In this document: in pieces, positions 5,900-8,350 of the stretch
Numbering within the stretch: the stretch's first letter is position 1
Layout: every line of letters starts with the position of its first letter
Assembly (NCBI GenBank): GCA_034659435.1
Contig: JAYEHJ010000088.1
Location: 1-8,350, forward strand
Direction of reading: 5' to 3'
Origin: JAGLYP01 sp034659435
Lineage (GTDB): Bacteria; Patescibacteriota; Patescibacteriia; Patescibacteriales; UBA12075
DNA length: 8,350 bases
Notes under the pieces: generated by a model
The model's input: the letters and a program-made list of their open reading frames with translations, nothing else
The model's database searches: none
Told to the model about the DNA's origin: nothing
Position numbers and translations under genes: made by a program

Positions 5900-5918
5900 A
5901 ACAAGATAAATTTATTAT
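5891..5918 (+). promoter_or_regulatory. possible promoter of the secreted-protein gene
   Basis: TTGAAG (5891-5896) and TATTAT (5913-5918) are 16 nt apart, with the predicted start point near 5925 and a leader of about 20 nt. The -35 overlaps the last codons of the ATPase gene. The 46-nt intergenic gap is almost pure AT, so chance matches are easy. Confidence 0.35.
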
Positions 5919-5945
5919 TTTTTAATTAATAATATATATAAAAAT

Positions 5946-7601
5946 ATGCAGAAGAAAATTAAATTTTTTATTTTATTTACAGCAATATCTATTGTTTTAT
6001 GTCCGTTTATTTGTTTTGCTGATTCCGCGCCAATCGGCGGTCAAGGCAATACTGTAAAAATATTGGATAATAACGAGATTCAAATGGTTAACGAAATTAT
6101 TAAAATGGTTGTAAAAGAAAAAGAAATGGGCGAAAAAATGAAATGGAGTCGCGACATAACAGAGGTAGATGTAATTTATACTTTTAAAAACGTAACAGAT
6201 AAAAATGTTTCTGTAAAAATGGGTTTTCCCGAAAAATTTGACTACGATATTGATTTTGATGAAAAATTAAATGATTTTTCGGCTTACGATGAAAACGGGA
6301 ATCAGATGGATGTTATATTTAAAGATAATAAAGAAGCGTTGACAGAAGGCGTGAATTGGTATATTTATAATGTTGATTTCGCACCTTATGAAGAAAAGAA
6401 AATTCAAAATAAATATTGGATAATTAATCTTGCTTATGGCGGCAGACGTGGATTTAATTATATTTTAGAAACAGGTGCTTCGTGGAAAGACAGGATTGAA
6501 AAAATTGATATTGAAATAAAATTTGAAGAAGGAAAATTGATTTATGATGTTGGCAATATAGAGCCGAGCGGTTATATTTTTAATGAAAAAAATAATTCAA
6601 TTGAATGGCGATTGTCAGATATTGAACCGACTAAAGATGATAATATTAATATAGGGTATAGTAGTTTTCCATATAGTGGCAAGGGAGGTTTACAATGTGA
6701 TTATGTAAAATCATCATCATATTTAATAGAGGATGAAATTAATTATTATGCTTGTAACGCGGTAGATGGAGATGAGAAAACAGCGTGGGTTGAAGGCGTT
6801 GACGGTTCTGGCATAGGAGAATGGATTGTCAGTTTACATAATAATAATTTATATTTAACATTCATAAAAAATTACCAAAAAATTAAAATTTTTAACGGAT
6901 TTGGCGAAAGCAAAGAATTATGGCAAAAAAATAATAGAGTTAAAAAATTAAAAATTATTTATCCGAACAATCAAGAACAGATTGTAGAATTAGAGGATAT
7001 TTTTGGTTATCAAATAGTGGATCTTCCGGAAATAATAAAATTAAAAGAAAACGGATACGCTAAATTAGAAATAATGGATGTATATAAAGGTACTGACTTT
7101 GACGATACAGCAATTTCAGAAGTGAGATTATTGGGGTTAATTGACGGGGATATTATTGAAGATGATTTAATTTATAATGAAAATTATATTTTCGCGAGAA
7201 ATTATAAGATGTATAATCGCCTTAAAGGCAAAATATTATTAAAAGTTGAGGATTTAGGAAAGGCTTATTATATTAACCCGGCAAACAGGACGATGAGTTA
7301 TTTAAACCGTCCGGCAGACGCGTTTCAAATTATGCGCGAGCAAGGCATAGGAATTACAAATAAAAATTTAGAAAAAATTCCTGTTGGTTCAGATCAGAAA
7401 TATGATAAAAACAAAATTGATAATAATTTTAGTAATAACCAAAAAGGCAAAATATTTTTACAAGTGGAAAATAACGGCGAAGCTTGGTATGTTAACCCAG
7501 AAGACGGGAAAAGATATTTTTTAGGCAGACCAACTGACGCGTTTAATGTAATGCGGAATTTGGGATTAGGAATTAGCAATATTGATTTTGATAAGCTGTA
7601 A
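5946..7601 (+). CDS. secreted multidomain protein: DUF4424-like, discoidin-like, two C-terminal modules
   Basis: The 551-aa product starts with a signal peptide (KK, hydrophobic core 7-22, likely cleavage after CFA at residue 25). Residues about 26-240 resemble DUF4424-type extracellular beta proteins: an opening APIGGQGNTV segment, then a strand-rich VDVIYTFKNVTDKNVSVKMGFP. Residues about 252-398 look like the discoidin-like glycan-binding domain attached to some NADases: AVDGDEKTAWVEG, GIGEWI, IFNGFGESKELWQKNNR, DVYKGTDFDDTAISEVRL. Residues 428-478 and 501-551 are two copies of a module with GEAWYVNP, RPTDAF and MRNLGLGI signatures. No catalytic motif or C-terminal anchor is seen. A surface or wall-associated carbohydrate-binding role is inferred. 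Domain names are from memory of motifs, not a search. Confidence 0.8.
   Translation: MQKKIKFFILFTAISIVLCPFICFADSAPIGGQGNTVKILDNNEIQMVNEIIKMVVKEKEMGEKMKWSRDITEVDVIYTFKNVTDKNVSVKMGFPEKFDYDIDFDEKLNDFSAYDENGNQMDVIFKDNKEALTEGVNWYIYNVDFAPYEEKKIQNKYWIINLAYGGRRGFNYILETGASWKDRIEKIDIEIKFEEGKLIYDVGNIEPSGYIFNEKNNSIEWRLSDIEPTKDDNINIGYSSFPYSGKGGLQCDYVKSSSYLIEDEINYYACNAVDGDEKTAWVEGVDGSGIGEWIVSLHNNNLYLTFIKNYQKIKIFNGFGESKELWQKNNRVKKLKIIYPNNQEQIVELEDIFGYQIVDLPEIIKLKENGYAKLEIMDVYKGTDFDDTAISEVRLLGLIDGDIIEDDLIYNENYIFARNYKMYNRLKGKILLKVEDLGKAYYINPANRTMSYLNRPADAFQIMREQGIGITNKNLEKIPVGSDQKYDKNKIDNNFSNNQKGKIFLQVENNGEAWYVNPEDGKRYFLGRPTDAFNVMRNLGLGISNIDFDKL
7227..7379 (+). repeat. C-terminal protein module, copy 1
   Basis: This encodes residues 428-478 of the secreted protein. 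It is the more diverged copy (GKAYYINP, RPADAF, MREQGIGI). By eye it matches copy 2 at 24 of 51 residues with no gaps. Modules of this type recur at the C termini of exported proteins in candidate-phyla bacteria, from memory, and their function is unknown to me. Confidence 0.8.
7446..7598 (+). repeat. C-terminal protein module, copy 2
   Basis: This encodes residues 501-551, ending exactly at the last residue before the stop. Signatures are GEAWYVNP, GKRYFLGRP, TDAFNVMR and GLGI. An Asn/Lys/Asp-rich linker of 22 residues (479-500) separates it from copy 1. Confidence 0.8.
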
Positions 7602-7666
7602 AATTTATGAAAAAATTAATTCAATTAAAATTAAAAATATTGGCAAAGATAATTTAGCGAAATAAT

Positions 7667-8350
7667 ATGTTAGAAAAAGAAATAATTATAAATAATAATA
7701 AAATAAAATACATTGAAAAACAAGGCGCTGGTGATGCTGTTTTTGTATTTTTGCATGGCTGGGGCAGTGGTTATGAATTGTTTTCATTAATATATAAAGA
7801 ATTAGATAGTTATATCGCTTTTGATTTTCCCGGGTTTGGTAAAAGTTCAAAATTAAAAAATATTTGGACATTATTAGATTATGCTAAATTAACAAAAAAT
7901 TTTATTGATAAGAAAGCTAACGGAAAAAAATTAATTTTTGTAGCTCATTCGTTTGGTGGCAGGGTTTTGCTTAAATTGCTTAACAGGCGCAAAATAGAAA
8001 ATTTAAAACAGATTATTTTAATAGGCGTTCCTTTCGTGCGTGAATACGGCGCCAAAAAGAAAGCTATTTATTTGCTCACTAAAATCGTAAAAATTATATT
8101 ATCTATTTTGCCAAAATCAATAACACAAAAAATCAGAAAGATTTGGTATAAAATTATAAAAGCAAGCGATTATATTGAATTGGAAGATGAAGTTATTAAA
8201 AAAACATTTCAAAATATAATCAATGAAGACATTTCTGAATTTATTAGTGTTTTAAAAAATTATAAGACGGATTTTATTTGGGGGGGCAATGACAGCGAAG
8301 CGCCATTATCCGATGCTGTAATCGTTTCTAAAAAAATAAACGCAAAATTG
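7667..8350 (+). CDS. alpha/beta hydrolase, 3' end outside the window
   Basis: An open frame of 228 codons runs off the window edge. It is an alpha/beta-hydrolase-fold protein: the oxyanion strand and loop VFVFLHGWGSG (residues 25-35), DFPGFGKS (53-60), the nucleophile elbow AHSFGG with S95, and a likely acid in WGGND at D209. The catalytic His would lie beyond the window. A Lys-rich helical cap lies between about 130 and 190. Candidates include esterases, lipases, haloalkane-dehalogenase-like or meta-cleavage hydrolases, and the substrate cannot be told from this. There is no N-terminal signal, so it is probably cytoplasmic. It starts 65 nt after the secreted-protein gene with no clear promoter or terminator between, so co-transcription is possible. 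Confidence 0.88.
   Translation, partial: MLEKEIIINNNKIKYIEKQGAGDAVFVFLHGWGSGYELFSLIYKELDSYIAFDFPGFGKSSKLKNIWTLLDYAKLTKNFIDKKANGKKLIFVAHSFGGRVLLKLLNRRKIENLKQIILIGVPFVREYGAKKKAIYLLTKIVKIILSILPKSITQKIRKIWYKIIKASDYIELEDEVIKKTFQNIINEDISEFISVLKNYKTDFIWGGNDSEAPLSDAVIVSKKINAKL

Noticed and set aside
5900..5945. Terminator after the AAA ATPase gene
   Set aside because: The gap is A/T-rich with a TTAATTAA palindrome and a T-run, but there is no GC-containing stem.
7607..7657. 16-codon ATG frame (MKKLIQLKLKILAKII) between the secreted protein and the hydrolase
   Set aside because: It is too short, lies in near-pure AT sequence, and has no supporting signal; a chance frame is more likely than a real small peptide.
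7640..7668. TTGGCA-N17-TAATAT promoter for the hydrolase
   Set aside because: The -10 hexamer overlaps the ATG at 7667, so a transcript from it would start inside the gene.
513..8350. UGA recoded to glycine (code 25)
   Set aside because: All proteins read through with the standard bacterial code, glycines use GGN, and no in-frame TGA is required.

Overview
The window looks like chromosomal DNA from an AT-rich, small-genome bacterium. It is most likely a member of the Candidate Phyla Radiation (Patescibacteria). This is an inference from low GC with A-rich linkers, TAA at all seven complete gene ends, no Shine-Dalgarno sequence before any start, and a secreted protein ending in two 'GEAWYVNP'-type modules that I associate with that group. 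No in-frame TGA is needed to read any protein, so nothing here suggests the UGA-to-glycine code of Gracilibacteria/SR1. A run of exactly 100 N and a 127-base duplication show that this is a scaffolded draft assembly.

Layout. Bases 1-512 are non-coding apart from doubtful micro-ORFs. They hold a near-consensus sigma70 promoter (83-111), then three GGTGAA direct repeats exactly 10 bp apart (123-148) that look like MraZ operator boxes. A roughly 395-nt leader with several hairpins follows. It ends in an 18-bp perfect stem plus T-tract that finishes on the base before the mraZ start codon. Bases 513-4690 are the start of the division and cell wall (dcw) cluster: mraZ (513-944), a possible 44-aa small gene (959-1093), rsmH/mraW (1102-2354, broken by the assembly gap), an ftsL-like gene (2380-2748) and ftsI, a class B penicillin-binding protein (2759-4690). 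A DUF4143-type AAA ATPase follows (4748-5899) with its own promoter, where the mur genes would usually continue. Next is a secreted multidomain protein (5946-7601), then an alpha/beta hydrolase that runs off the window (7667-8350).

How it fits together. MraZ probably represses its own operon by binding the GGTGAA repeats just downstream of the start point. The leader and its terminator-like hairpin suggest a second, RNA-level control of division-gene expression, with transcription having to read through before mraZ is reached. RsmH methylates C1402 of 16S rRNA. FtsL and FtsI belong to the septal peptidoglycan machinery. The ATPase, secreted protein and hydrolase have no evident tie to division and look like accessory genes placed next to the cluster.

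The most notable signals are the leader with terminator, the 10-bp operator repeats, a 7-nt tandem repeat inserted in frame in rsmH, and evidence that the N gap is an artefact. Deleting 227 nt (the gap plus one duplicate) restores a single 341-codon rsmH frame.
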